A stretch of DNA of 64,000 nucleotides from Lutimonas halocynthiae (lineage in GTDB: Bacteria; Bacteroidota; Bacteroidia; Flavobacteriales; Flavobacteriaceae), in assembly GCF_030409835.1 (NCBI RefSeq), contig NZ_JAUFQO010000004.1, forward strand, positions 620,001 through 684,000, written 5' to 3'. Position numbers and translations under genes: made by a program. Below the pieces are notes generated by a model, which searched no databases, was not told the origin of the DNA, and saw only the letters and a list, made by a program, of their open reading frames with translations. Positions 34,707-44,302 of this stretch are shown here, in pieces. The stretch's first letter is position 1. Each line of letters opens with the position of its first letter.

Positions 34707-35408
34707 ATGACATTCCCTTTTTTTGCTGGTTTACTGGCGTCCATGCTTCATGTAATTATGGGGCCTGATCACATTGCCGCTGTCTTACCTTTTGCTATTG
34801 AAGCCAAAAGAAAAGCCTGGAAGATTGGATTATTCTGGGGTCTGGGCCATATTTTTGGAATGCTGTTGATTGGCCTATTATTTTTATTCTTTAAGGAGCT
34901 CATTCCCATCGAACAAATCTCAAATTACAGCGAACAACTTGTTGGTTTCGTGTTAGTAATTATAGGTGTTTGGGCTTTTGTCAAAGTCTTTAGATCAGAG
35001 TCACACCATAAGCATCTTCATATTCATAGTGAAACCCAGCCCTTAATTCATAAACACCCTCACGAACACAGCCATAACCCGAGTCATGACCACGTGCATC
35101 CGCCACAAGAAAAACAAGGTTTTTTTGCTTCTTTTTCAATTGGAGTCCTTCATGGTTTAGCAGGGATTGCCCACTTTATTTTATTCATTCCAATTTTGGG
35201 ATTTGAAGATAATTTAGCGGCAGGTATGTATATAACCGGTTTCATTTTGGGAATAATAATCGCTATGAGTTTATTTTCATTGATTGTAGGAAAAATAGCA
35301 GCCTTTGCCAAAAATGAACATAGTCAAAATCTCTATAAAGGTATTCGCCTAACAGGTGGTGTATTTGCCATACTTATTGGAATCTATTGGATTATTGGTC
35401 AGGGATAA
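34707..35408 (+). CDS. Probable nickel permease (NicO/UreH-like) with His-rich loop
   Basis: A 233-residue membrane protein with about six helices. The first helix ends in a metal-site-like motif (His15, Asp21, His22 in LHVIMGPDHIAAVLPF). A cytosolic or periplasmic loop (about 100-137) has many histidines (HHKHLHIHSE, HKHPHEHSHNPSHDHVHP). A second conserved motif is FSIGVLHGLAGIAHFILF. This is the layout of nickel/cobalt permeases of the NicO/UreH kind. Its position beside hypE-hypD-hypF, convergent with a 12-base gap, argues that it imports nickel for the two hydrogenases. Confidence 0.78.
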   Translation: MTFPFFAGLLASMLHVIMGPDHIAAVLPFAIEAKRKAWKIGLFWGLGHIFGMLLIGLLFLFFKELIPIEQISNYSEQLVGFVLVIIGVWAFVKVFRSESHHKHLHIHSETQPLIHKHPHEHSHNPSHDHVHPPQEKQGFFASFSIGVLHGLAGIAHFILFIPILGFEDNLAAGMYITGFILGIIIAMSLFSLIVGKIAAFAKNEHSQNLYKGIRLTGGVFAILIGIYWIIGQG

Positions 35409-35420
35409 TCAAAATCAAAC

Positions 35421-36446
35421 CTAACATATTCTAGGCAGCTGTTCGCCAATCAAAGGGCTTACCATTCTTGCCCCTCCTATACCACTTTTCATCACTACTT
35501 TCTTGGGATGCTCTGCAGTGATATGACCTACACAGGTTGCGTTTTTTCCTTTGGGATGCTTTCTCATCAGCGCCAGTAGCTCATCTGCAATACTTTCATC
35601 CACTATACTGATGAATACCCCTTCATTTGCAACATAAAGAGGATCCAATCCTAAAATTTCACAGGCCGCTGCAACTTGTTTTTCTATGGGCAGGTCATTC
35701 TCAACCAATTTCACTCCCATGTCTATATCTACTGCTATTTCAGATAATACGCTGGCCATACCTCCTCTGGTTGGATCCCTGAAAAGATGAATTTTTTCCC
35801 CAAAAGCATCTAACAATTCTAAAACGAGGTGGTTGACATTTGTCGTATCACTTTCAATTGTCGATTCAAACTCCAAGCCTTCTCTTTCTGACATGATAGC
35901 CATTCCATGCTGTGCCAAATTTCCATTCACGATGATCTTATCTCCAATCTTGATATTTCCGGTGGCAATTTTAGCTTTGGGATGCACGGCTCCAAATCCG
36001 GTGGTATTGATAAATATCTTATCCCCTTTACCACGCTCTACAACCTTTGTATCGCCTGTAATGATCTGAACCCCACTTTTATCAGCGGCTTCTTTCACGG
36101 ATTCTACAATTTTTATGAATTCCTTCATCTCCAAGCCCTCCTCAACAATAAACGCAAGAGATAGGTACTTAGGAACAGCACCGCACATAGCCACATCATT
36201 TACCGTTCCGTTCACAGCCAGCTCACCAATATTACCTCCCTTGAAAAAAATAGGAGATATCACAAAACTATCTGTTGAAACAGCTATTTCAGTTTCAAAC
36301 TTTATGATGGCTCCATCGTGTTTCTGATTTATAAGAGGATTGTCAAAAGTTGAAAATATTACTTTATCAAGCAGGTCTCTTGTCATGATCCCGCCGCTGC
36401 CATGTCCTAGGTTAATAGTGCTATTATTAAATTCGCTCGTTTCCAT
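35421..36446 (-). CDS. hypE: Hydrogenase maturation protein HypE
   Basis: A 341-residue AIR synthase-fold protein. The N-terminus LGHGSGGIMTRDLLDKV is typical; ATP-binding is shown by STDSFVISPIFFKGGNIGEL and GDTKVVERGKGD. The C-terminus LIGEQLPRIC ends in the required cysteine. HypE receives a carbamoyl group from HypF on that cysteine and dehydrates it to thiocyanate, the source of the cyanide ligands of the NiFe site. It is 12 bases downstream of hypD; the order is hyaD-hypF-hypD-hypE. Confidence 0.95.
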   Translation of the reverse strand: METSEFNNSTINLGHGSGGIMTRDLLDKVIFSTFDNPLINQKHDGAIIKFETEIAVSTDSFVISPIFFKGGNIGELAVNGTVNDVAMCGAVPKYLSLAFIVEEGLEMKEFIKIVESVKEAADKSGVQIITGDTKVVERGKGDKIFINTTGFGAVHPKAKIATGNIKIGDKIIVNGNLAQHGMAIMSEREGLEFESTIESDTTNVNHLVLELLDAFGEKIHLFRDPTRGGMASVLSEIAVDIDMGVKLVENDLPIEKQVAAACEILGLDPLYVANEGVFISIVDESIADELLALMRKHPKGKNATCVGHITAEHPKKVVMKSGIGGARMVSPLIGEQLPRIC

Positions 36447-36458
36447 AGTCCTAAGTTA

Positions 36459-37541
36459 TTAATATTGTGAAAAATTATAATAGGCACTGCAGGCCCCTTC
36501 AGAAGAAACCATTGGTGCGCCCAATGGCTTAGCAGGTGAACAGCCCTTGCCGAATTCCGGACAATGTATGGGCTTTTTTATGCCTTTAAGGATTTCTCCT
36601 GCCATACAACTGGGGTGCTCATCTACTTTAATTCCTTGAATTCCAAATTTGCGCTCCGCATCAAATGCTATAAATTCTTTAGTGAGTTTATAGCCGCTTT
36701 TTGGGATCATACCAATCCCTCTCCATTCTCTATCGCCGATTTCAAAAACCTGTCTGATGATCCGAATGGCATTTAAATTCCCTTCTTCTTTAACTACTCT
36801 AGCATATTGATTGGCCACTTTGTGATTACCGCTTTCTAATTGATCGACAGCCATTTGAATTCCCTGTACCAGGTCTAAGGGTTCAAAACCAGTAATAATG
36901 ATCGGAATATGATACTTTTCAGATAGCGCATGGTATTCTTTATATCCCATTATGGCACAAACATGACCTGCTCCTAAAAAAGCATCAATACTGCTAAATT
37001 CATCATCTAATATAGCCTCCATCGCAGGTGGCACCAGCACATGCGACACAAGAATCGAATAATTTTTAAGGCCTTCTTTTTGAGCATGAAGTACTGACAA
37101 AGCATTGGCAGGAGCAGTGGTTTCAAAACCAACTGCAAAAAACACAACTTCCTTATCCGGGTTGCTTCTGGCAATATTGACCGCTTCAAGAGGTGAATAC
37201 AATATCCTTAAATCTCCTCCTTTAGCCTTTGCTTCCAATAGACTTTGTTGACTGCCCGGCACTCTGATCATATCTCCAAAAGAACAAACAATAACGCCCT
37301 GATTCAGCAACTCAATTGCCTTGTCAATAAGATGTAAAGGCGTAACACAGACCGGACATCCAGGCCCGTGTATCATGCGAATATGCTCAGGAAGTAATTC
37401 AAGAATTCCATTTTTTACCAAGCCATGCGTCTGGCCTCCACAGATTTCCATAATATTCCATGGCCTTGTAACCGATTTTGAAAGGTTATCAAGTACCAGT
37501 TTGGTAGCATCAATGTTTCTATATTCACTTAAATATTTCAT
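36459..37541 (-). CDS. hypD: Hydrogenase maturation protein HypD
   Basis: A 360-residue iron-sulfur protein with the invariant HypD motifs IMEICGGQTHGLVKNG (about 31-46), IHGPGCPVCVTP (about 58-69), VGFETTAPANA (about 136-146) and the C-terminal cluster-binding cysteines in HPSCMAGEILKG, HCPEFGKGCSP and SEGACSAYY. With HypC it builds the Fe(CN)2CO unit of NiFe hydrogenases. It abuts the hypF stop directly (37541/37542), which suggests coupled translation. Confidence 0.95.
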   Translation of the reverse strand: MKYLSEYRNIDATKLVLDNLSKSVTRPWNIMEICGGQTHGLVKNGILELLPEHIRMIHGPGCPVCVTPLHLIDKAIELLNQGVIVCSFGDMIRVPGSQQSLLEAKAKGGDLRILYSPLEAVNIARSNPDKEVVFFAVGFETTAPANALSVLHAQKEGLKNYSILVSHVLVPPAMEAILDDEFSSIDAFLGAGHVCAIMGYKEYHALSEKYHIPIIITGFEPLDLVQGIQMAVDQLESGNHKVANQYARVVKEEGNLNAIRIIRQVFEIGDREWRGIGMIPKSGYKLTKEFIAFDAERKFGIQGIKVDEHPSCMAGEILKGIKKPIHCPEFGKGCSPAKPLGAPMVSSEGACSAYYNFSQY

Positions 37542-39863
37542 TTAGTTCTCCTGCTTTATTTGAAACTTCTCTTCTTTAGCAGTTTCTTTCTCTTTTTTAT
37601 TTGCTAACAGCTTCGAATAATACATCATTTGCCCATATGAAATGTTCTCGTCATTGGGCGACAAATTTATATTCAAAAATAATTCAAATCTGTCGTTGCA
37701 CAACTCTTTTATCATATCGATTAATACCGTGTTCTGAAAAACACCTCCACTTAAGGCTATCTTATTTAAGCCCATAATGGCTGCCATATCTGTGACCGTT
37801 TGAGCGAGGGTGTATAAAAAATTGAGGATGATTGTTTCTTTCTCAGTACCCGAGAGATAATCATTGTACAGGATCTTCCAAAGCAAATTAGTCGAAACGA
37901 TTTTATTGGCCCCAACCCTTACATATCGGGTTAGTTGCTCAAAATCGTAGTCTGTCACACTATTTTCCATTAATATGGCGCCCTCTCCTTCATAAGTATT
38001 GATATCGCATATCCCTAATAGAGATGCTACAGCATCGAACAACCGTCCTACCGAAGATGTTTCTAAGGTATTTGATCTTTTTAATGAACGATAGATATCT
38101 CTTTCTAGAGTTGTAAATTTCTTGTATAAAAAATCTGCCTGGCTATCCTGGTTCAAAGCATATAAAGACAACCTGGGCTCTTTTGCCATTTTATCTCCTG
38201 CCAACCAGTTGTAATATTCAAAATGGCCGGATCTGGTTATACGCCCATCCTGAAAAGTGAAAAATTCTCCACCCCAGATTTGACCATCATCTCCAAAACC
38301 AGTCCCATCCCATACAACACCTAAAACGGCTTCTTCAGCTTCAAACAAATCATGTTCACCTAAGACAGAGGCAAAATGAGCCTTATGATGCTGAATTTTG
38401 TATGCCGGAACATTAATTTTCATTGACAATTCTAATCCGTATTGCGTGCTGAGATAAGCTGGGTGTTTATCGACAAGTATGCAATCCGGTTTCTGATCAA
38501 ATAGCTCTTGAAAGAATTCTGAGGTCTCCTTAAACCTATTGTATACCTCATAGTGATCCAGATTTCCCAAATATTGGCTCAAGTATAAATAATCATTGGG
38601 TGCAAAAGCAATAGTACTCTTTAAATGGCCACCCAGTGCCAGTATTTTTTGATCACTTCCTTTGACATATTCAAGATAATTAGGTGCAAAACCTCTGGCT
38701 CTTCTGAATAGAATGCGCTGCTGGTATTTAGCGCTAAACTTGACTACTGAGTCATCTTGTGGGTTTGAAATGGCCAATTCATGATGAAGAAAAAAGTCGG
38801 CAATTTCTGAAATCGATTCAATGGCCTGCTGTTTGTCGCTAATAATGGGGCTCCCATGAATATTACCACTAGTCGCGATAACAGGGGCTTCCAGTTCTTT
38901 TGACAGCATTTCCAATATTCCAGAATAAGGCAGCATTAAACCAAGTTGTTGAAGTCCGGGTGCAATGTCATCAATTGCAATTTCTCCGGCATAATCTTTG
39001 CTTGAAACAATAACTATTGGCCGTTCAACACTACATAATTCCTTTTTTTGAAAGGGTTCTAGACTAAGATCAGCTTCCATCATTTCAAGCGATGGATACA
39101 GTATGGCAAAAGGTTTCTTTGGCCTCCTTTTTAAGTATCTTAATCGTTTTACGACATCAGCATTTGTTGCATCACAACAGAGTAAATATCCTCCTGTATT
39201 TTTAATTGCAATAATGTTTCCTCCTAGAATCAATTCGTTGACTTTCTTAAAAATAGCAGCTTGTGATACTTTTAATGAAATGCCTTCACTATTTGTCAGT
39301 TCCATTTTAATCCCACAATCAGGGCAACTGTTTGTTTGCGAATGAAACCTGCGATCGTCACCATCTTCATATTCCGCAAGACAGGTTGGACACATCTTAA
39401 ATGCAGCAATGGTAGTATGGTCTCTTTCAAATGGAAAATTTTCAGTAATTGCCCAACGAGGCCCACAATTTACACAAGTCGTAAAAGCATATTGAAACCT
39501 CCTGTTTACAGGGTCCAAGATCTCAAGCCTGCACTCCGGACAAATTCCAAAATCAGGCGTAAGAGCCAGGTTCAGTTTATGCGCTTTCTGACTGGGAATA
39601 ATGATGAATGCGTTGTATTCAACATATGCTAGCTCTAAATAATGATGCGTTTTAATCTTGGCTAATAGCGGTGGGTTCTCTATTAAGTCCGTATAAAAAT
39701 GACAAATGGTATCTGCTTCTCCAGACACCATTATAATAACTCCGTTTTCATTATTTGACACATACCCTAATAGCCCCATTCTTCTTGCCAATTTACTGAC
39801 GAATGGGCGAAATCCAACTCCTTGAACCCTGCCACCTATTGCTATTTTATATGTTTTTAACAT
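37542..39863 (-). CDS. hypF: Carbamoyltransferase HypF
   Basis: A 773-residue four-part enzyme: acylphosphatase-like start (GGRVQGVGFRPFVSKLARRM, residues 9-28), two zinc fingers (CPECRLE, CVNCGPRW, CPTCLAEY and CPDCGIKM, about 110-190), a YrdC-like domain (about 205-390) and a Kae1-like domain with GVVWDGTGFGDDGQIWGGEF and KIALSGGVFQN (about 400-750). It uses carbamoyl phosphate and ATP to load HypE. The last 25 residues are a lysine/glutamate-rich tail (KKEKETAKEEKFQIKQ) beyond the family norm. It follows hyaD by 27 bases. Confidence 0.95.
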   Translation of the reverse strand: MLKTYKIAIGGRVQGVGFRPFVSKLARRMGLLGYVSNNENGVIIMVSGEADTICHFYTDLIENPPLLAKIKTHHYLELAYVEYNAFIIIPSQKAHKLNLALTPDFGICPECRLEILDPVNRRFQYAFTTCVNCGPRWAITENFPFERDHTTIAAFKMCPTCLAEYEDGDDRRFHSQTNSCPDCGIKMELTNSEGISLKVSQAAIFKKVNELILGGNIIAIKNTGGYLLCCDATNADVVKRLRYLKRRPKKPFAILYPSLEMMEADLSLEPFQKKELCSVERPIVIVSSKDYAGEIAIDDIAPGLQQLGLMLPYSGILEMLSKELEAPVIATSGNIHGSPIISDKQQAIESISEIADFFLHHELAISNPQDDSVVKFSAKYQQRILFRRARGFAPNYLEYVKGSDQKILALGGHLKSTIAFAPNDYLYLSQYLGNLDHYEVYNRFKETSEFFQELFDQKPDCILVDKHPAYLSTQYGLELSMKINVPAYKIQHHKAHFASVLGEHDLFEAEEAVLGVVWDGTGFGDDGQIWGGEFFTFQDGRITRSGHFEYYNWLAGDKMAKEPRLSLYALNQDSQADFLYKKFTTLERDIYRSLKRSNTLETSSVGRLFDAVASLLGICDINTYEGEGAILMENSVTDYDFEQLTRYVRVGANKIVSTNLLWKILYNDYLSGTEKETIILNFLYTLAQTVTDMAAIMGLNKIALSGGVFQNTVLIDMIKELCNDRFELFLNINLSPNDENISYGQMMYYSKLLANKKEKETAKEEKFQIKQEN

Positions 39864-39890
39864 GTTTATTCATTAATAAAAAACTGAGCC

Positions 39891-40424
39891 TCAATTATGA
39901 TTAGCATAAACCTCTTTCGTTAAATCAAGAATAAGATCAACCGCCTTTGGAATTGCCTGAGCCACATTATTCGAAAGTTCGAGCGTCATCGGCTTCATTT
40001 CATTAATCGTGATTGTAATTAATTGAATTTCGGGCTTTTTATCTAATAAATACACCGCTTCAATCATGTCTTTTAACCCAACATCATGCACACTTAAAGC
40101 TGTAGGAAAATCAGATGCAAACTTAGGCTTGATCAATGAAATTGTTCCTTCTTTCTTGCCGTCCATAGTTGCATCCACAAATATAATCTGTCCATAAGCC
40201 TCTATACAACTCAAAAGCAAAAAGCCACCAGTACCACCGTCAAGAATATCAATATTTGATGGTAGTTGCATGTTATTCATATGCTGAATCAACTGCACTC
40301 CAACTCCTTCGTCACCCATTAAGTAATTTCCTATTCCAAGGATCAATATACTTTCTGACTTGTCTTTTTCAAAAAAGTAAGCATCACTGCTTATAGCAAC
40401 AGGAACTCTTTGATCATCTTTCAT
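39891..40424 (-). CDS. hyaD: Hydrogenase maturation endopeptidase for the membrane-bound enzyme (HyaD/HupD-like)
   Basis: A 177-residue protease of the HyaD/HybD family with LILGIGNYLMGDEGVGVQLI (Glu/Asp nickel-sensing residues), ILDGGTGGFLLL and the histidine in SVHDVGLKDMIE. It cuts the C-terminal tail from the large subunit after nickel insertion. A 24-residue N-terminal extension (MKDDQRVPVAISSDAYFF) precedes the usual start. It is placed after hyaC in the leftward order and must serve HyaB, because hoxW for HoxH is separate. A large hairpin at 40444-40493 lies just upstream of its start. Confidence 0.9.
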   Translation of the reverse strand: MKDDQRVPVAISSDAYFFEKDKSESILILGIGNYLMGDEGVGVQLIQHMNNMQLPSNIDILDGGTGGFLLLSCIEAYGQIIFVDATMDGKKEGTISLIKPKFASDFPTALSVHDVGLKDMIEAVYLLDKKPEIQLITITINEMKPMTLELSNNVAQAIPKAVDLILDLTKEVYANHN

Positions 40425-40443
40425 TCTCTTCTTTTTAATAAAA

Positions 40444-40493
40444 TTAGGCTTGCCATAAAGTTTAATGACAATGACCCTTTATGGCAAGCCTAA
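40444..40493 (-). terminator. Strong hairpin between hyaC and hyaD
   Basis: A perfect 17-bp stem (40444-40460 with 40477-40493; core GGCTTGCCATAAAG) has a 16-base loop. On the leftward transcript it is followed by TTTTATT, so it resembles an intrinsic terminator. It ends 19 bases before the hyaD ATG, with no room for a separate promoter after it. It may be a partial terminator or a 3'-stabilising structure that lets the structural genes hyaABC be expressed more than the maturation genes. Confidence 0.6.
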
Positions 40494-40541
40494 AAATTAA
40501 CTAACACAACTAAATCAAATAAGCATTGAGATTTAGTCTCC

Positions 40542-41264
40542 TCAAATATGCTCATCATCTTCAAAACGCTCTTTCCTCACAAATTTATAACCACTTATCA
40601 TCGCTGATGATTCTCCTCTGCCTTCTAACCAATCATGGTAAAAAACCAGATAAACATGAATCAAAGTAAATATGATAAATAACCACGTTGACATATGATG
40701 TATAAATCGCGTTGTCATTTCATCGCCCAATATACTTGGTACCCATGCAAACAATTTTGGCAACCACCAACCAGAAGTCGGTGCGTATAGACCAAAACCT
40801 GTAAATATCTGTACCAAGGCTAAAAGGAATAAAATGATATAAGAAAAAGAAGCTACGTAATTATGGCCCACACTAATATTTTTCAGCACCTCAGTTTCTT
40901 CATTTTGTAATAAAACATCCACTTTTAAGACATGTTTAATATTGTCCCATTTTTGTTTGGTTAAAGGTAAAAAGGCCCTCCAATTAGAATAATAATTTCC
41001 ATTAAATGCCCAGTATACCCTGACAATTGCATTTAAAAGAAACACATAAGCCGTAACAAAATGTATGGTTCTTACCGTACCAAACCAATATGAATCTACA
41101 GCCTCAGCTGTTGACATCAAAGCTGGCGGGTCTGCAATAATAAATCCGGTTATCGCAAGAACAGTAATACAGAGCGCATTAAGCCAGTGGAAAATCCTTA
41201 CAGGTAATTCCCAAACCAACACTCTTTTAAAGTCATAAGTCTTACTATATGTTGTATCCATCAC
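40542..41264 (-). CDS. hyaC: NiFe-hydrogenase b-type cytochrome subunit (HyaC)
   Basis: A 240-residue membrane cytochrome b with four helices. Heme-ligand candidates are the histidines in PVRIFHWLNALCI, VRTIHFVTAYVF, and RFIHHMSTWLFIIFTLIHVYLVFYHDW. The end GRGESSAMISGYKFVRKERF is the classic HyaC/HupC signature. It links the periplasmic hydrogenase dimer to the quinone pool. It is encoded 13 bases after the large subunit gene. Confidence 0.93.
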   Translation of the reverse strand: MMDTTYSKTYDFKRVLVWELPVRIFHWLNALCITVLAITGFIIADPPALMSTAEAVDSYWFGTVRTIHFVTAYVFLLNAIVRVYWAFNGNYYSNWRAFLPLTKQKWDNIKHVLKVDVLLQNEETEVLKNISVGHNYVASFSYIILFLLALVQIFTGFGLYAPTSGWWLPKLFAWVPSILGDEMTTRFIHHMSTWLFIIFTLIHVYLVFYHDWLEGRGESSAMISGYKFVRKERFEDDEHI

Positions 41265-41277
41265 TCTAAATCATAAA

Positions 41278-43011
41278 TTATATATCACAACTACCTACAT
41301 TACTCACACGTGAAATGTGATTCCCATGTTCATCATAAAGATGTACTGCACAAGCAAGGCAGGGGTCAAATGAATGCACCGTCCGGATGATCTCAAGCGG
41401 AAGATTAGGATCTGCAACAGGCGTATCCAATAGCGCTGATTCATAAGCTGATCTTTGACCTGAAGGATCTCGTGGAGAAGCATTCCAGGTAGTAGGAACT
41501 ACCTGCTGGTAATTTTCAGTTTTCCCATCTTTAATGGTAATCCAGTGTGCTAAAGCTCCTCTAGGGGCTTCTGTATAACCAACTCCTTTGGCTTCAGAAG
41601 GCCATTTTGATGGATCCCAAAGCTCCATATTTGCCATTCGTGAGTCACCGTTTTTTATATTCAACAACAATTGGTCATAAAATTCAATTGTCCAATTAGC
41701 CACTAGTTGCGACTCAATTCCTCTTGCAGCGGTTCTTCCTAAGGTTGAAAACAATGCCTCTACCGGAACGTCTAAATGTGTTAATGCGCCATTTACAACA
41801 TCTTGAATTTCTTTATTTCCTCTTCCATAACCAACAAGCAATCTCGATAATGGACCTACTTCCATGGCCTTACCTTTCCAGCGCGGGGTTTTGACAAAGC
41901 TGTATTTTTCCTCAACATTAAGGTGTTCATAAGGTGGTTGTGGTCCTGAATAATTGATATTGGTTTCTCCTTCCCAAGGATGCCTTCCAGATTCGGCTCC
42001 TTCTTTATAATTATCGTACCATGAATTATTAACAAATTCTTCTATATCTCCATTGCGATGATCTACATCATGTATCTTGGAAAGGTCTCGGTCAAGAATA
42101 ACCCCTTGTGGAAATTTAAAACCAGAAGGATCTCCATATCCATTCATCGGGAAATCTCCATACGACATATAATTTCCAACACCTTTTCCAATTGCACCCC
42201 AATCTTTATAGAATGAAGCAATGGCCAATAGGTCAGGAATATAAACCTGGTCAATAAAATCTTTTCCTTGCTTTAATAATTTACCAATATGGGCCAGACG
42301 CTCTGCATTTAATCCTCCCGTACTGTTTTCATTAATGGCACAAGCCATTCCACCAACCAAATAATTTGGATGCGGATTCTTACCGCCAAGAATAGTATGT
42401 ACTTTGACAATTTCCTTTTGCCATTCTAAAGCTTCAAGATAATGTGCTACAGCAAGTAAATTCACAGCAGCCGGTAATTTCATTTGAGGATGCCCCCAAT
42501 AGCCATTGGCAAATATGCCTAGCTGACCACTGTCAACAAATTTTTGAATTCGTTTTTGCACATCACTAAAGTAACCAGGAGAACTTTTGGGCCACTTGGA
42601 AATACTTTGGGCAATTTTTGAAGTTTCTGCAGGATCAGCGCTTAAAGCATTCACCACATCTACCCAATCAAGGGCATGAAGGTGGTAAAAATGAACTGCA
42701 TGATCATGCATATATAAAGCCCCTGCCATGATATTTCGAACCATTTCAGCATTGGGAGGAACCGCTATACCTAAGGCATCTTCAACTGCTCTTACCGAAC
42801 TGATCGCATGTACTGTAGTACAAACGCCACAGGTTCTTTGCACAAAGGCCCAGACATCTCTTGGATCTCTGCCTTTAACGATGTTTTCAAGCCCTCGAAC
42901 CATAGTACTCGAGCTATAGGCATCTACTATTTTTCCATCTTTTATTTCGGCTTCAATCCTTAAATGTCCCTCAATCCTGGTAATAGGATCTACAACTATT
43001 CTGTTTGCCAT
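41278..43011 (-). CDS. hyaB: NiFe-hydrogenase large subunit, group 1 uptake type (HyaB)
   Basis: A 577-residue catalytic subunit. The nickel-binding motifs are RTCGVCTTVHA (Cys61, Cys64) and DPCLACAVH (Cys551, Cys554). Cleavage after His557 would remove a 20-residue tail LYDEHGNHISRVSNVGSCDI. Length and motif spacing fit the membrane-bound group 1 enzymes, which oxidise hydrogen in the periplasm. There is no signal peptide; the subunit should travel with the Tat-exported small subunit encoded 6 bases upstream. HyaD is the expected processing protease. Confidence 0.96.
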   Translation of the reverse strand: MANRIVVDPITRIEGHLRIEAEIKDGKIVDAYSSSTMVRGLENIVKGRDPRDVWAFVQRTCGVCTTVHAISSVRAVEDALGIAVPPNAEMVRNIMAGALYMHDHAVHFYHLHALDWVDVVNALSADPAETSKIAQSISKWPKSSPGYFSDVQKRIQKFVDSGQLGIFANGYWGHPQMKLPAAVNLLAVAHYLEALEWQKEIVKVHTILGGKNPHPNYLVGGMACAINENSTGGLNAERLAHIGKLLKQGKDFIDQVYIPDLLAIASFYKDWGAIGKGVGNYMSYGDFPMNGYGDPSGFKFPQGVILDRDLSKIHDVDHRNGDIEEFVNNSWYDNYKEGAESGRHPWEGETNINYSGPQPPYEHLNVEEKYSFVKTPRWKGKAMEVGPLSRLLVGYGRGNKEIQDVVNGALTHLDVPVEALFSTLGRTAARGIESQLVANWTIEFYDQLLLNIKNGDSRMANMELWDPSKWPSEAKGVGYTEAPRGALAHWITIKDGKTENYQQVVPTTWNASPRDPSGQRSAYESALLDTPVADPNLPLEIIRTVHSFDPCLACAVHLYDEHGNHISRVSNVGSCDI

Positions 43012-43017
43012 GGTGAT

Positions 43018-44154
43018 TTATTTTTCTTCGTTTTTATCTAAGTGTTCTTCATTGATTTTACCTCTCGAATAGCGGCCTTTCAATTCCTTGTATTTTGATA
43101 CATTCGCTACAATTGAATGAGCAGTCAATCCAGCTGCAACTGCTCCTGTAGCAATTATTCCAACCTTGTCTGCTGTACTTTCTATTCCAAATCCAGGCAC
43201 ATTGGTCATCCGTTTATAAAATGGCCCATTATCCCAGAAATTGGCTTCACTGCATCCTATACAGCCATGCCCTGATTCAATAGGAAAACTTGTACCGTTA
43301 TTCCACTTCATACTGGCACAGGCATTGTAAGTAGAAGGTCCTCTGCAACCAAGTTTATATAAACAATATCCTTCTTTTGCATTAACATCATCAAATGTTT
43401 CTGCAAAAAGACCAGCATCAAAATAAGGCCTTCTGTAACAGGTATCGTGCACTCGTTTTCCATAAAATGCTTTAGGTCTTCCTGACCTGTCAAGTTCAGG
43501 TAATCTTTCAAATGTCACATAGTGAACAATCAATGCCGCCATTGCTTCTCCAATTGGTGGGCAGCCAGGCATTTGAATTATGGGTTTATTTTTGATAATC
43601 TTATGAATTGGAGTTGCCCCAGTTGGATTTGGTTTTGCGCCTTGCACGCATCCATTAGTAGCGCAACTTCCCCAGGCAATTATAGCCTTTGCACCTTCAG
43701 CTGCTTCTTTTAAATGCTCAAGTGCGGTTTTACCTGCAATGGTACAATACACTCCGTTTGCCCCCATAGGAACAGATCCTTCAACACATAAAATGTATTC
43801 CCCATGGTATTTTTTCATGGTATCGTGTTTGGCAGCCTCTGCCTGATGCCCTGAAGCAGCCATAAGGGTTTCTGTATAATCCAAAGATATATTGTCAAGG
43901 ATAATATCAGCAACCATAGGATGATCAGACCTGATAAATGACTCACTGCAACAAGTACATTCTTGATAATGCTCCCAGATGATTGGAAGTCTGTGTTTGG
44001 TTTCCAAAGAATTCGCAACTTGCCCTATCATAGAGTTTTCCAAGCCCATATAGGCTGAAATGAAAGCCGCAAACTTCATAAAATCCCTTCGATTATAACC
44101 CTTTCTTATTGCACTTTCATAGTAGGTTTCTCTATGCCCGTCTTTTGTAGCCAT
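43018..44154 (-). CDS. hyaA: NiFe-hydrogenase small subunit, oxygen-tolerant type (HyaA)
   Basis: A 378-residue iron-sulfur subunit with a Tat signal (NRRDFMKFAAFISAYMG). Proximal-cluster cysteines are Cys66, Cys68, Cys69 (ECTCCSESF), Cys164 and Cys169 (GSCATNGC) and Cys198 (PGCPP). As I recall E. coli Hyd-1 numbering (17, 19, 20, 115, 120, 149), every spacing is identical with an offset of 49. The two extra cysteines (68 and 169) form the 4Fe-3S cluster that makes such enzymes oxygen tolerant. Distal and medial cluster motifs lie in VHDTCYRRPYF to GHGCIGCSEANFW. A C-terminal membrane helix (about 333-353) anchors it. Confidence 0.95.
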   Translation of the reverse strand: MATKDGHRETYYESAIRKGYNRRDFMKFAAFISAYMGLENSMIGQVANSLETKHRLPIIWEHYQECTCCSESFIRSDHPMVADIILDNISLDYTETLMAASGHQAEAAKHDTMKKYHGEYILCVEGSVPMGANGVYCTIAGKTALEHLKEAAEGAKAIIAWGSCATNGCVQGAKPNPTGATPIHKIIKNKPIIQMPGCPPIGEAMAALIVHYVTFERLPELDRSGRPKAFYGKRVHDTCYRRPYFDAGLFAETFDDVNAKEGYCLYKLGCRGPSTYNACASMKWNNGTSFPIESGHGCIGCSEANFWDNGPFYKRMTNVPGFGIESTADKVGIIATGAVAAGLTAHSIVANVSKYKELKGRYSRGKINEEHLDKNEEK

Positions 44155-44201
44155 ATCAGTAATTTTAAGTGTAATGCGTTGGTGAAAAAAAATAATGATG
44201 T

Positions 44202-44274
44202 TAAATTTAAAATATTTAAATAGCTGAGGCCATGACTATTATCATGTTTTTTGATTAAATTTCTGTTATCTTTA
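44202..44274. promoter_or_regulatory. Divergent hyaA/hypA control region with CRP/FNR-like palindrome
   Basis: ATGAC-TATT-ATCAT (44232-44245) is a near-perfect 5+4+5 palindrome of the CRP/FNR half-site kind. For hypA a -7-like TATCTTTA (44267-44274) starts 28.5 bases from its centre; for hyaA, on the minus strand, TAAATTTA (44209-44202) starts 29.5 bases from it. Both boxes match TAnnTTTG in 7 of 8 positions. The geometry puts the site near -41.5 of both transcripts, as for class II activators. Related sites precede hoxF and hypB. Confidence 0.5.
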
Positions 44275-44302
44275 TAAGTTAAACCAGAAAATACATATCA
44301 CA

